Shown: positions 51,882 to 60,398 of the stretch, piece after piece | Position numbering within the stretch: position 1 is the stretch's first letter | Layout: each line of letters begins with the position of its first letter | DNA from: Damh-18 sp036275695 | GTDB lineage: Bacteria; Patescibacteriota; Minisyncoccia; Phycocordibacterales; UBA918 | DNA: 64,000 nucleotides | Direction of reading: 5' to 3' | NCBI GenBank assembly: GCA_036275695.1 | Contig: DASUDI010000021.1 | Span: forward strand, 1 to 64,000 | Notes under the pieces: generated by a model | What the model was told of the DNA's origin: nothing | Database searches by the model: none | What the model saw: only the letters and a program-made list of their open reading frames with translations | Made by a program: the position numbers and the translations under genes

Positions 51882-53090
51882 TTACAATCCAAGCAAAATA
51901 TTCTCACGCAACTGCTTCGTGTGCCGTACGATTACGTATAAATTATGCAGAGATGCGAGATGTGCGCCCAACATTTCATTTGCTCTAAAAAGGTGCGCTA
52001 GGTATGCTCTCGTATAGTGGGTACACACATAGCAATCACACCCCTCATCTGGCTTACCTAAGTCATTTTGATACTGACTATTTCGCAGACTGATGCGAAC
52101 AATACCTTCGTGTGTATGTGCGTAAATACTTCCATTGCGGGCGATGCGTGTTGGTGCGACACAGTCAAATGTGTCACAACCCATTTCTACTCCATCACAA
52201 ATATCGAGCGGCTCACCGATACCGAGCAAGTGTCGTGGCTTTTCTTCTGGCAACACTTCGTTCACGACACGTAGCGCATCACCAAGATCGTCTTTGGTGA
52301 ATGAACCACCAATCCCATATCCATCAAAATCCATGTCACGCAAAGTTCGTGCGCTTTTTTCACGCAGGTCGAGATACCGCCCACCTTGAATGACACCATA
52401 CAAACCTTGCGTTTTTCGTGCATCATAATTACGCATGTGAGCTAGAATAGAGCGCTTAGCCCAGCGATGAGTCCGTTCCATTGCTTCTTCCTGATATTGC
52501 TTATCAGCGGTCGGTGACGTGCACTCATCAAAAGCCACTATAATATCCGCTCCAATTGCGTGTTGAATTTCGATTGAACGCTCTGCGGTGAAGCGATGCA
52601 TTGATCCATCGATGTGTGAAGTGAACGTAACCCCATCCTCATCTATGACGCATAATTTTCCATGACTCTGCGCTAATTCTTTCGAGTATGGGTGGAGCGC
52701 TCCTTCCTCAGCATCCTCACGCTCATGTTCTGATGTGGCGAACTTTGTGACCCCCTTGCCAAATGCTGCACCCAACGAAAATACCTGAAATCCTCCGGAG
52801 TCAGTCATGGTAGGAGTTTTTATGTTTGAAAATGTATTGAGCCCCCCCGCTTTTTGAATGAGCTCGTGTCCTGGTTGAAGGTAGAGGTGGTAGGTGTTTG
52901 CAAGCGTCACCTGATTTCCAACATACATTTCCAAATCTTCAGGTTTAAGTGACTTCACTGTACCCTTTGTTCCCACAACCACAAATGCAGGAGTTTCAAT
53001 TGCTCCATGCGGTGTATGAATAACACCCGCTCGAGCAAGTGACCCAGGCTTTCGTTTCTGTATTTCAAATGAAATTGGAGACGTCATCAC
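51882..53090 (-). CDS. tgt: tRNA-guanine transglycosylase
   Basis: Exchanges G34 for preQ1 in tRNAs with GUN anticodons. The 402 residues include MTDSGGFQVFSLG with the base-recognising Asp, VAFDECTSP (second active Asp region), GIGEPLDICDGVEMGCDTFDCVAPTRIARNG, and the zinc set CDCYVCTHYTRAYLAHL with a later His. Genes for preQ1 synthesis are not in the window, so queuine or preQ1 salvage is likely. Its ATG overlaps the FKBP gene's stop by 4 nt. Confidence 0.96.
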   Translation of the reverse strand: MMTSPISFEIQKRKPGSLARAGVIHTPHGAIETPAFVVVGTKGTVKSLKPEDLEMYVGNQVTLANTYHLYLQPGHELIQKAGGLNTFSNIKTPTMTDSGGFQVFSLGAAFGKGVTKFATSEHEREDAEEGALHPYSKELAQSHGKLCVIDEDGVTFTSHIDGSMHRFTAERSIEIQHAIGADIIVAFDECTSPTADKQYQEEAMERTHRWAKRSILAHMRNYDARKTQGLYGVIQGGRYLDLREKSARTLRDMDFDGYGIGGSFTKDDLGDALRVVNEVLPEEKPRHLLGIGEPLDICDGVEMGCDTFDCVAPTRIARNGSIYAHTHEGIVRISLRNSQYQNDLGKPDEGCDCYVCTHYTRAYLAHLFRANEMLGAHLASLHNLYVIVRHTKQLRENILLGL

Positions 53091-53653
53091 TTCTTAATTT
53101 CAAGGAGTTCAACTGCAAAGATAAGTGGTGTATTGGGCGGTATGTTCCCAACCTGACGGTTGCCATACGCCATGTCGCTCGGTATGACGAGAATACGTCG
53201 TCCACCCACTTTCATGCCTATGAGTCCTTCCTCCCAACCTTTAATAACAATTCCCTTCCCTATTGTGAATGTAAATGTTTGACCTCTATCGTATGAGCTA
53301 TCAAATTTAGTGCCATCTTGAAGTGTTCCAACATAGTGTACCGTTACCGTATCACCATTTTTCACTGATTCCCCAACCGTCCCTAAATGTGCGTCATTAA
53401 TAACCAACTTCACGAGCTCACCGTTTACTGAGTGCGCGTCTTTCAGAATCTGCTCTAGTTCAGTAATCTTTGTGTCGCTGCTTGTGCTTGTATTCTGTGT
53501 ACCGAGCGCTACACTCCCCTCTTGTGTTTCGTTTGGTAGTGCATATCGAGCACCAAGAATATCAGTCTTTGTTTTGAGAATGCTGAGGACACATACCATA
53601 ATGAGTACGCTCCCCACAATACCTACTATTTCGAATTTTTTACTTGCTTTCAT
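53087..53653 (-). CDS. Membrane-anchored FKBP-type peptidyl-prolyl isomerase
   Basis: The 188 residues have an N-terminal anchor (about 9-25), a linker, and an FKBP domain (about 95-188): VTVHYVGTLQDGTKFDSSYDRGQTFTFTIG, VIKGWEEGLIGMKVGGRRILVIPSDMAYG, PPNTPLIFAVELLEI. The conserved residues of the active pocket (Tyr, Asp, Val, Ile, Trp, Tyr) are present. It probably folds proteins outside the membrane. It shares an operon with tgt. Confidence 0.94.
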   Translation of the reverse strand: MKASKKFEIVGIVGSVLIMVCVLSILKTKTDILGARYALPNETQEGSVALGTQNTSTSSDTKITELEQILKDAHSVNGELVKLVINDAHLGTVGESVKNGDTVTVHYVGTLQDGTKFDSSYDRGQTFTFTIGKGIVIKGWEEGLIGMKVGGRRILVIPSDMAYGNRQVGNIPPNTPLIFAVELLEIKK

Positions 53654-53663
53654 ACTGTTTCAG

Positions 53664-53692
53664 ATTATGGCAACATGATAACCTCCGTACAA
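53664..53692 (-). promoter_or_regulatory. Promoter of the FKBP-tgt operon
   Basis: TTGTAC (53687-53692), 17-nt spacer, CATAAT (53664-53669), 10 nt to the ATG at 53653. Confidence 0.6.
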
Positions 53693-53711
53693 AATACCGC
53701 AAGTAGACACG

Positions 53712-54812
53712 TCACGGTACATGCGATGTGACGATAGTACCTAAATGCGAATTGACACCAGCATCATTACTTATGGACAAAAATATTCTTTCGAGGAGTC
53801 GTGTCTGCCCATCAGGAGGCATGAGCCGTGGTTGCGAACGTGTGCTCCTTGATTCAACTCCTACCACTGAAAATGTTGTGGTCGATGCTGATAGGTGCAC
53901 CGTTAGCATTGCGCCCTCTTGTACTTCATCACTAAAATACTGATCAAAAACAAAATTGCCAAGTGAGTAAAAAATGGGCACTCCCTTGTACATTCCAACA
54001 TCCTGTACTACATGTGGATGATGACCCACAATAACATCGGCACCTGCATCAATGAGCGCGTGGGCAAATGCCTCTTGTTTAGAACTGTGAGTTAATTCAT
54101 ACTCATTTCCCCAGTGAACGTACACAAACTGCATGTCAGTCTTCTCCGAAAGTTTCAATAATGCCACTTGCGCACTTTCCTTGGGATATGACCATACTGC
54201 ATGTATAGGCAAAATCCCCACGCGGACACCAGTACCAGTTTCAATTATCTGCGCGTCACTGTACAACACACTGGTTGGGTCTCCCACACATACTATATCT
54301 GCATCAATACATGAGAGACGCGTAGCGCGCAAACCGTCATCACCGTAATCAAATGAGTGATTGTTAGCGATTGACAGTATATCAAAACCGACGTTTTTCA
54401 TACCCATGAGGGTTGTTGCGGGAACTGAAAAACGCATTGTACCAGACGGTGTGGGCACGTGTGTATGAGGTACCGCACTTTCAAAATTTGCAATCGCGTA
54501 ATCGAATGAAGTGATGTATTGACGTAGAACACTGAAAGGATACGAAAGTCCATACACTTCGGTCAATTTTTCAACATGTCTACCGAGCATGATGTCGCCA
54601 ACGAATAAGAGACGAATATTTGTTTTTTGTTCGGGGGCACTACTTACATCCACATACTGAGCAGACGTTGAAATTGATGCTTCTTGGGTGTGTGTTTTGT
54701 ACTCAAAACTATTCTCATTCAGACGTATGTGTATCACCACAATAAGAATGAATGACACATAAAAAAATATGAATCCGCGAACTGGTTTAAGATGCGTGCT
54801 AACCCACTTCAT
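53712..54812 (-). CDS. CapA family (PGA_cap) metallophosphatase-like membrane protein
   Basis: I chose the ATG at 54812 (366 residues, MKWVSTHLKPVRG). One N-terminal membrane helix (about 14-32), then the CapA fold with LLFVGDIMLGRHVEK, FDYAIANFESAV, LSIANNHSFDYGDDGL, FVYVHWGNEYE, GADVIVGHHPHVVQ and IFYSLGNFVFDQYF. These carry the metal-binding Asp, Asn and His residues. CapA is tied to poly-gamma-glutamate capsules, but the other capsule genes are not here, so it may act on other surface polymers. It overlaps the permease gene by 14 nt. Confidence 0.92.
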   Translation of the reverse strand: MKWVSTHLKPVRGFIFFYVSFILIVVIHIRLNENSFEYKTHTQEASISTSAQYVDVSSAPEQKTNIRLLFVGDIMLGRHVEKLTEVYGLSYPFSVLRQYITSFDYAIANFESAVPHTHVPTPSGTMRFSVPATTLMGMKNVGFDILSIANNHSFDYGDDGLRATRLSCIDADIVCVGDPTSVLYSDAQIIETGTGVRVGILPIHAVWSYPKESAQVALLKLSEKTDMQFVYVHWGNEYELTHSSKQEAFAHALIDAGADVIVGHHPHVVQDVGMYKGVPIFYSLGNFVFDQYFSDEVQEGAMLTVHLSASTTTFSVVGVESRSTRSQPRLMPPDGQTRLLERIFLSISNDAGVNSHLGTIVTSHVP

Positions 54813-55845
54813 TGAGATAGTTTGAACGAGCGTGGTAGAGTTCCACAATTACAAGGAAAAAACTAAGTATGACAGGACCTAACACGAACCCGAGTGGACC
54901 AAACTTTGCGATACCACCGAGGACTGCAATGAGAACAAGGAATGGGTGAAGGTTGTTGCCTCGACTCATAAGGTGGGGACCAATCATGTTGTCAATGAGT
55001 CCAACAGCGAGAACACCCCAGAGCGCAAGAAGAAGCGCAGAAAGGTGTGCTCCCGTGACAATGAGGTATACGACTGATGGAACAATGACAATTGCAGTAC
55101 CGACACCAGGCACAAGTGCGCCAATAGAAGCTATGGCACCCCAAAGGATTGCTCTCTCAAAACCAAAAATAGTGAGCCCAACGGAAGTCAAAAGACCTTG
55201 AATGAGCGAAACCGCAACAGAACCAAGTGCTACCGATCGGACTGCGCGTGCCATTCGATTGAGGATGTGCATGTCCTCAGTATCATTGAGCGGACTAAGT
55301 CGAATGAGATATTTTGCAAAATAATCGCCATCTTTAAAGAAGTAATACATTCCTATTAGAGCAAGAAAAAACAAAAAAAGTGTTGACGCGGTTCCCGCAA
55401 AGAGCACCACAAGATGCTCAACAAAAAACTGGGCTGTCTGACGAGCGACATGTGCCATGTCAATTGAAAATCCAGGAATAAATTGACGCGCAAGCAGTTC
55501 GACTTGATTGACTGTGTGAGTAAATGACGCGCCACCCGAACTGCTGTTAAACAGAGAGTAAATGGCAACCGCTTCTCCCAAAACTAGGTACGAAAGAAGA
55601 ATAAGGGGTATGATAACTACCACAAAAACAACCGCGACTGACATGAGTGAGAGGAGGCTTGGTCGAAGACGCGGAAAACGGTTTTTAAAATAAGTATGAA
55701 GTGGGTAGCAAATAGTCACCACGATTGCCGACAGTGCCAAAGCGCCTAAAAACGGTAGTAAAAGTTGCCATACGAGGTACCCACCCACAAAAAGCAAGAC
55801 AAAAAAGAATAATTCAGTAATGAGACGCTCACGACTTACCATCAT
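54799..55845 (-). CDS. AI-2E family (UPF0118) transporter
   Basis: The 348 residues have about eight transmembrane helices and the family features: helix pairs at both ends, a soluble middle (LFNSSSGGASFTHTVNQVELLARQF), and the conserved GAIASIGALVPGVGTAIVIVPSVVYLIV and LIDNMIGPHLMSRGNNLHPFLVLIAVLGG. The substrate is unknown; family members include TqsA and sodium-proton antiporters. A TATACT box 8 nt upstream starts the unit, which also carries capA. Confidence 0.92.
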   Translation of the reverse strand: MMVSRERLITELFFFVLLFVGGYLVWQLLLPFLGALALSAIVVTICYPLHTYFKNRFPRLRPSLLSLMSVAVVFVVVIIPLILLSYLVLGEAVAIYSLFNSSSGGASFTHTVNQVELLARQFIPGFSIDMAHVARQTAQFFVEHLVVLFAGTASTLFLFFLALIGMYYFFKDGDYFAKYLIRLSPLNDTEDMHILNRMARAVRSVALGSVAVSLIQGLLTSVGLTIFGFERAILWGAIASIGALVPGVGTAIVIVPSVVYLIVTGAHLSALLLALWGVLAVGLIDNMIGPHLMSRGNNLHPFLVLIAVLGGIAKFGPLGFVLGPVILSFFLVIVELYHARSNYLNEVG

Positions 55846-55853
55846 ATTTTAAT

Positions 55854-55859
55854 AGTATA
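55854..55859 (-). promoter_or_regulatory. -10 box TATACT of the AI-2E-capA operon
   Basis: TATACT ends 8 nt before the ATG at 55845. Confidence 0.5.
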
Positions 55860-55879
55860 CTATATATCTATAATCAACA

Positions 55880-55903
55880 AAGGTCAGATATATATCTGAC
55901 CTT
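55880..55903 (-). terminator. Palindromic terminator-like hairpin
   Basis: An 11-bp perfect stem (55880-55890 with 55893-55903), followed on the minus strand by TTGTTGATTAT. It lies between the small gene's stop at 55909 and the next promoter. The T run is weak. Confidence 0.55.
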
Positions 55904-55908
55904 GTATG

Positions 55909-56073
55909 TCATGGAATGGGGGTAGGTGCTGGTATCGTAATCTTTGCTGAACGCGCAGTTGCTTCAAGCGCGTTAAATGTGGCTGATATTGCCCTATCTG
56001 CTGCATCGAAACTCGCACTGAACAGTGACGAAAGATACCAAATGACCAAGATCATTCCTATTGACTTAAACAT
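55909..56073 (-). CDS. Small single-pass membrane protein
   Basis: A 54-residue frame from the ATG at 56073 (MFKSIGMILVIWYLSSLFSAS). The longer frame upstream to 56292 is without a plausible start, and it overlaps the ccdA region. One membrane helix (about 3-20) is followed by a short helix with Ala, Asp and Arg (FDAADRAISATFNALEATARS) and a Pro-rich tail. I recall similar short proteins from Parcubacteria. Function unknown. Confidence 0.6.
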   Translation of the reverse strand: MFKSIGMILVIWYLSSLFSASFDAADRAISATFNALEATARSAKITIPAPTPIP

Positions 56074-56095
56074 ACATATGTAATTTGCAACTATA

Positions 56096-56193
56096 ACAAC
56101 ACAGGACGAATGTGTTGTCTGAATAAAATCAGTAGTCGCGCATATGAAATGATTAAGAACAGTATCCGCATACAGTATAGCATATATGCTATA
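56096..56193. repeat. Inverted repeats in the 160-bp gap between small gene and ccdA
   Basis: Two symmetric elements: an 8-bp inverted repeat ACAACACA/TGTGTTGT (56096-56103, 56111-56118) and an 18-bp perfect palindrome of alternating A/T with GC (56176-56193). Both lie in intergenic DNA and look like operator sites; no binding protein can be named. Confidence 0.5.
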
Positions 56194-56220
56194 TATGTAA
56201 ACTACACGGAGGATGAAGTC

Positions 56221-56340
56221 ATGCGAGATCAGGTTAATAAACACACAGTGGCGCCAATCCAAAAAAATGATATATCTGAAAACCAAAGTCACTCATCAAT
56301 ATACTCTGTGACGAGAGCAACGATACTCCGAGGACAATAA
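56221..56340 (+). CDS. Possible 39-residue plus-strand peptide antisense to ccdA
   Basis: A plus-strand ATG at 56221 has a GGAGG Shine-Dalgarno 8 nt upstream (56208-56212), which is rare in this window. The peptide MRDQVNKHTVAPIQ... is 39 residues, soluble, without motifs, and most of it lies antisense to the last 107 bases of ccdA. Real expression is uncertain. Confidence 0.25.
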   Translation: MRDQVNKHTVAPIQKNDISENQSHSSIYSVTRATILRGQ

Positions 56341-56971
56341 GGAATACTCCACTGAACTTTGAAAGATATCGTTCATAGCGTGCGTAGCCTGTAAAAGCGT
56401 GGACTGACTGCGCATATAATAAACCTGTCAAAATAAAGGGGACTGCCAAACCCAATGAAAAAGTAAGTAATAATACTCCTCCCTGCATAAGCGTTGCAGA
56501 CTGTGACGCGAGGAGAAGGATTGAGGCGAGAATGGGTCCGGCACAGGGAGACCATCCGAGTGCAAATACAACTCCTAGTAACAAAGGGCGAGCAAATCTA
56601 CCTTTTTCCATATGTGGCACGCGAATTCGCTGAAAGGTATTTTTAAGTAGCGGTAGTTCAAAGACTCCAAGTATCGCAAGACCAAACAGTATAATTAACA
56701 CCGATCCAACTTGAGAAAAAATTACTTTGTAATGCTGAGTCCATGATCCAAGATAAGCACTCAATAGACCAAATAGAAAAAAAATAATACTAAAACCAAA
56801 CGTAAAGGTAATGGTACGTATCGTAATCTCACGTCGCTTATTGTGACGCACCGTATCAGGCACCAAGGACGCGAGAAAAGCCGGCACAATGGGAAGTGTG
56901 CATGGCGCAAGAAACATGACGACTCCACCCGCAAACGCACTCACCATGAGTATAAGTGAAAGTTCGTGCAT
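56234..56971 (-). CDS. ccdA: CcdA/DsbD-type thiol-transport membrane protein
   Basis: I chose the ATG at 56971 (245 residues, MHELSLILMVSAFAGG); the frame to 57025 would overlap the TlpA-like gene. It has six to seven transmembrane helices with the two redox cysteines in FLAPCTLPIVPAFLAS and GWSPCAGPILASIL. It carries electrons from cytoplasmic thioredoxin across the membrane. It starts 1 nt after the TlpA-like gene. The C-terminus (DFGFQIYHFFGLAPLCVY) is longer than usual. Confidence 0.92.
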   Translation of the reverse strand: MHELSLILMVSAFAGGVVMFLAPCTLPIVPAFLASLVPDTVRHNKRREITIRTITFTFGFSIIFFLFGLLSAYLGSWTQHYKVIFSQVGSVLIILFGLAILGVFELPLLKNTFQRIRVPHMEKGRFARPLLLGVVFALGWSPCAGPILASILLLASQSATLMQGGVLLLTFSLGLAVPFILTGLLYAQSVHAFTGYARYERYLSKFSGVFLIVLGVSLLSSQSILMSDFGFQIYHFFGLAPLCVY

Positions 56972-56972
56972 A

Positions 56973-57527
56973 CTACTGTGTGAGAGTTTGTAATATACTG
57001 GTAAGCTCTGCTTCGTCGAAAACACCGCGCGCGTGATACACCTTCACGCCATCCTTATCGTACACAAGAGTCTCTGGCATCGCGTAGCCGTTGATTGAAG
57101 TATAAAAATGATCACTCGGGTCTAAAAGAACGTGAATATCCTCAGATACAGGATACACACTCAGAAATGAACGTACCGTACCGACTTGTTCCATGCGGTT
57201 AATGGCGAGAACGTATATATCTTGCGCGTACGTGTGTGCCAATCGAGCAAGTATTGGTAGTTCTGTTTGAGAAAATGGTGTCCACGTTGCCCATGAATTA
57301 ATAATAATAGGCTTGCCACGAAAATTGTGTAAATTGACGGGATTTCCTGAGAGGTCTGTATACATCTGTCCATCATCTGGCTCAATGACTTTTAGATCAT
57401 TTTCAAGATCACCCAAGTAACCACCTGGTGACACAGACAAAAAGGTAATCATCCCAAGGGCACATACCACAACCATGATGAGAGTAACCTGTTTCCAATA
57501 TTGCCGCAGATGCACTCCCATATACAC
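56973..57527 (-). CDS. TlpA/ResA-like thioredoxin-fold protein lacking the active cysteines
   Basis: The 184 residues have an anchor helix (about 14-33) and a TlpA-type fold: LSGNPVNLHNFRGKPIIINSWATW, IYVLAINRMEQVGTVRSFL, GYAMPETLVYDKDGVKV. The motif that is usually WCPPC reads WTPFS (Thr83, Ser86), so neither redox cysteine is present. The codons were checked in the sequence (ACA and TCA). The cis-Pro before Thr/Glu (MPET) is kept. It cannot do dithiol exchange; a binding or chaperone role is possible. It is 2 nt after the gene at 57530 and directly before ccdA. Confidence 0.85.
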   Translation of the reverse strand: MYMGVHLRQYWKQVTLIMVVVCALGMITFLSVSPGGYLGDLENDLKVIEPDDGQMYTDLSGNPVNLHNFRGKPIIINSWATWTPFSQTELPILARLAHTYAQDIYVLAINRMEQVGTVRSFLSVYPVSEDIHVLLDPSDHFYTSINGYAMPETLVYDKDGVKVYHARGVFDEAELTSILQTLTQ

Positions 57528-57529
57528 TC

Positions 57530-58012
57530 CTATCCCTTAATGAATAATTCAAAATCCTCAGGAGTCTCACCCTCCATGGGAGGGATAAGATTGAGTTCGA
57601 CTTCTCTACTCATAATGAACGCGCGTATTTTTGCTTGCTCACTTGCCTCAAACGACACTAAAAACCTCTGCGGTGTCACTACCTGAGCACATGTTTGTGC
57701 GTGATTGACAACCTTAAAATCTATCATTACTTGTTCTGGACTCGATTCAAGAATACGCGTATCCCAATTAAGCAAATCACATGGAGTCGGCATTGCTATC
57801 TCACCAGCTAGGGTATGTTTTCCATTAATAAAAAAATGTTTTGCATCAATGCGAATTATATCTCCGTATGGAGAAGTTTCATCAATAACAACAGGAGATG
57901 TTTCACTCTTATCTTCCTGCATTTCTTGTTTTTTGATGTACGTAAACGTAAACATACCGACGACAATAAGCACTAAAATAGTAGTTGCTATAATTATATT
58001 ATTTTTACCCAT
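57530..58012 (-). CDS. Small membrane-anchored protein of unknown function
   Basis: The 160 residues have one N-terminal membrane helix (about 6-26), a Glu-rich linker and a beta-rich outer domain with two cysteines (TPCDLLNWD and HAQTCAQVV), which could form a disulfide. The C-terminus reads EGETPEDFELFIKG. I do not recognise a family. It stands between the DUF916-like pair and the TlpA-like gene. A TATAAT at 58045-58050 could start a separate transcript. Confidence 0.65.
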   Translation of the reverse strand: MGKNNIIIATTILVLIVVGMFTFTYIKKQEMQEDKSETSPVVIDETSPYGDIIRIDAKHFFINGKHTLAGEIAMPTPCDLLNWDTRILESSPEQVMIDFKVVNHAQTCAQVVTPQRFLVSFEASEQAKIRAFIMSREVELNLIPPMEGETPEDFELFIKG

Positions 58013-58058
58013 ATAACGTTTAACTAGTACTGATAATATTTTTTATTATACCATATAT

Positions 58059-59396
58059 CTACTGAGCACTATTTACGCCTTCAACATACTCCATCCCTTC
58101 ATCAACGGTGATTTGATAGCGGTTATGTTCTTCAGTTGCTTTTGCAATATACATAACGGTGATAATAAAAATTATAATGATGATAAGTAGGGATATGAAA
58201 AACTTTTTGTACACGCGTACAAAACCTATGATTGTCTCCATAACATCCATTGTCTCGCGAGTCGCGTGCATACGCGCGCGCAAATCAAGTACACCATATC
58301 GCAGCGGCGCGGTGATGTGCGTTTGTGGTACGGAGCGGGTATTGGGTTGTCCTCTCTCCCATAACATACTTCGTGGTGTGGTGTGTAAGTGAACATGACC
58401 CTCCTTTGGATCTACACCAGCGAGTATGAGCATTCTACGTACATACGCACGCACCATCCACACAAGACTCGAAATAATAAGTGTCAAAATAGACACAACA
58501 ATAAGCGTCGCTTTCAGCGGGATAACCCAAAAATATACTGTTGCGGATTCACTCTTTACACCATCAGTCCCGTAGCCAAGGGTAACAATTGCCTTATAGC
58601 GACCAATATCGCTAAGGTTAAAGTCACTACTCCATGTATAATGATATTCACGTATACTTTTCGGCAGTACGTTTCCAAATTGGGTCTGATAATTAACGGG
58701 GATCACTCCTCGTTCGGTACCCCACATATTAGTGATACGTATTTCACCTCGCGGGAGAAGGTGCACGTTGCCTTTATTCTCAAATCGTAGTGAAAATTCT
58801 GCCTGTGGTTTTTCAAGTATGGAATCAGATAGTCGAAATTCACGAATGGAACCTTGCTCGATTACGTCACCTTCGACCCTCAAAAAAAATAATGAGGTGA
58901 CTGCTTGTGATGTCCTGACGAGAGGACCATTTGCAATATTATTTGGTGGTTCGGTACTTATGAGTACTGCTGCATAATGTCCTCCCGGTGACGCATTCTT
59001 TGGAATGTCCACAATGAACGATATCTCCTGAGTCTGTTCTGGCTGTATCTGGTGTGGCCCAGGGGGAATCTCAACCCACTCCGCAAGTGTTGCGCCATCG
59101 GTATCTGGCGAATCGATAATTTGTGCCTCATCTTTTTTGACGGAAAAAAATTCACCTTGCCCATTTTCGCCCGTTGGTGAAAAATTTACCACTTCTGCAT
59201 ATACCGTCATGGGGAATGGGTTGCCGTTTACAACTTTAATAGTACTTTGCCACACATCTCCGGGAAGCGCGGTTATTTGAAAAAGTGGTGGGGTGACACT
59301 CAAAATTTGCGAAGATTGAGCGTTTACCGAAGATGAGCACATGAGCAGAAAAAAAGTGCCAATGATCTGTGTGAATCTAAAAAGTACATTTCTCAT
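58059..59396 (-). CDS. DUF916-like surface protein with two membrane helices
   Basis: The 445 residues begin with a signal peptide (about 1-27, ending SSVNAQ). The outer part has two beta domains: SVTPPLFQITALPGDVWQSTIKVVN followed by a Trp/Pro-rich binding-like loop, then SLRFENKGNVHLLPRGEIRI. This is the layout of DUF916/WxL-associated proteins. A membrane helix lies at about 291-312, then a cytoplasmic linker of about 80 residues and a second helix (about 395-415) with an outside tail. It overlaps the next gene upstream by ATGA. A membrane anchor for the large secreted protein is the inferred role. Confidence 0.7.
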   Translation of the reverse strand: MRNVLFRFTQIIGTFFLLMCSSSVNAQSSQILSVTPPLFQITALPGDVWQSTIKVVNGNPFPMTVYAEVVNFSPTGENGQGEFFSVKKDEAQIIDSPDTDGATLAEWVEIPPGPHQIQPEQTQEISFIVDIPKNASPGGHYAAVLISTEPPNNIANGPLVRTSQAVTSLFFLRVEGDVIEQGSIREFRLSDSILEKPQAEFSLRFENKGNVHLLPRGEIRITNMWGTERGVIPVNYQTQFGNVLPKSIREYHYTWSSDFNLSDIGRYKAIVTLGYGTDGVKSESATVYFWVIPLKATLIVVSILTLIISSLVWMVRAYVRRMLILAGVDPKEGHVHLHTTPRSMLWERGQPNTRSVPQTHITAPLRYGVLDLRARMHATRETMDVMETIIGFVRVYKKFFISLLIIIIIFIITVMYIAKATEEHNRYQITVDEGMEYVEGVNSAQ

Positions 59397-60397
59397 AAGT
59401 TGTTACGTGTTAGATCAATATCATGATGACGTGGGTCGCGTTTCCCTTCACGCACATGAACCATAAGGCGCTCTGAGTCATCCATATCAGTATCATCGAA
59501 ATAACGTTTATGAACATACCACGCGCCAAAAATTACCACAGTAATTAAGCCTGAGAGTAGTATGAGTAAATACTTTATCGGAAAGGCGTAAAAGAAACTT
59601 GTGTCTTGGACCGTCGCTCGCTGTGTTGAACCGTATTCAACTGATAAAAAAGCCTTGTATTTACCGAAAAGACCGTCACGCGATATCTTGGTTTCGAATA
59701 CATGCTCACCATTGGGAGGAACCTCTACGCGATCCTCATTGACGCGGGCAACCCCCACTTCCTTGCCCTTGCTATCATAAATAATGATTTCTCCTTCAGG
59801 AACAAGACTCTCACTGCTCGGATTGTTAAAGGTGTAGCGGGCTACATTATTAGAATCATTGGTAATGAAGCGATTTACAACAAACCCCGAAAGTTTGAGA
59901 AATTCAGTATTCTTCTCCTCAATGGTGACATTAATGATCGTTCCTGGTGCCTGACCCTGTGCCACAAGTCGCTCTGCCTCGTCGCGATTATCACCATGAC
60001 CAAATCCAATAAATGCATGATATGTACCTGGTGACGGGGTTGGGTGCACACGGAGTGTAATGGGGATTTTTATTTCATCACCCGGTCGCACGAGGATGCC
60101 AAGTCTGCTAACTTCAATCCACGACGCAAGTGAGGTGGTACGGTCACTCTCAACTGGTGGCAGGAATTCTTCAATTGTCCCACCATCCTGAATCGAAATG
60201 TTGTTGACGGAGGGATAAAGAGTGGCTGGTTGAGCTCCCGTATTTTTAATAGTAATTTCCTTTTGAATAATATCCCTTCCCTCTGCATCTATATCCATTA
60301 CCAGTGGCGATACCGAAAAGGTGGGCGCCGCGTATGCGACGACAGGTGTCGTGTATAGCGAGAGTGTTATTAAACTTATGATGTAAAAATATCTCAT
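59393..60397 (-). CDS. DUF916-like membrane-anchored surface protein
   Basis: I chose the ATG at 60397 (334 residues, MRYFYIISLITL), 1 nt after the stop of the large surface gene. Signal peptide (about 1-24, ending VVAYAA), then SPLVMDIDAEGRDIIQKEITIKN and ITLRVHPTPSPGTYHAFIGFG, beta domains like those of the neighbour, and VPEGEIIIYDSKGKEVGVARVN. One membrane helix (about 275-295) and a charged cytoplasmic tail rich in Asp, Arg and His. It is closely similar in layout to the next gene, so the two may be old duplicates. Its stop overlaps that gene by ATGA. Confidence 0.72.
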   Translation of the reverse strand: MRYFYIISLITLSLYTTPVVAYAAPTFSVSPLVMDIDAEGRDIIQKEITIKNTGAQPATLYPSVNNISIQDGGTIEEFLPPVESDRTTSLASWIEVSRLGILVRPGDEIKIPITLRVHPTPSPGTYHAFIGFGHGDNRDEAERLVAQGQAPGTIINVTIEEKNTEFLKLSGFVVNRFITNDSNNVARYTFNNPSSESLVPEGEIIIYDSKGKEVGVARVNEDRVEVPPNGEHVFETKISRDGLFGKYKAFLSVEYGSTQRATVQDTSFFYAFPIKYLLILLSGLITVVIFGAWYVHKRYFDDTDMDDSERLMVHVREGKRDPRHHDIDLTRNNL

Positions 60398-60398
60398 A

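Noticed and set aside
53654..53692. GGAGG followed by a three-codon frame before the FKBP gene as a leader peptide
   Set aside because: The GGAGG lies between the -35 and -10 boxes, so it would not be in the mRNA.
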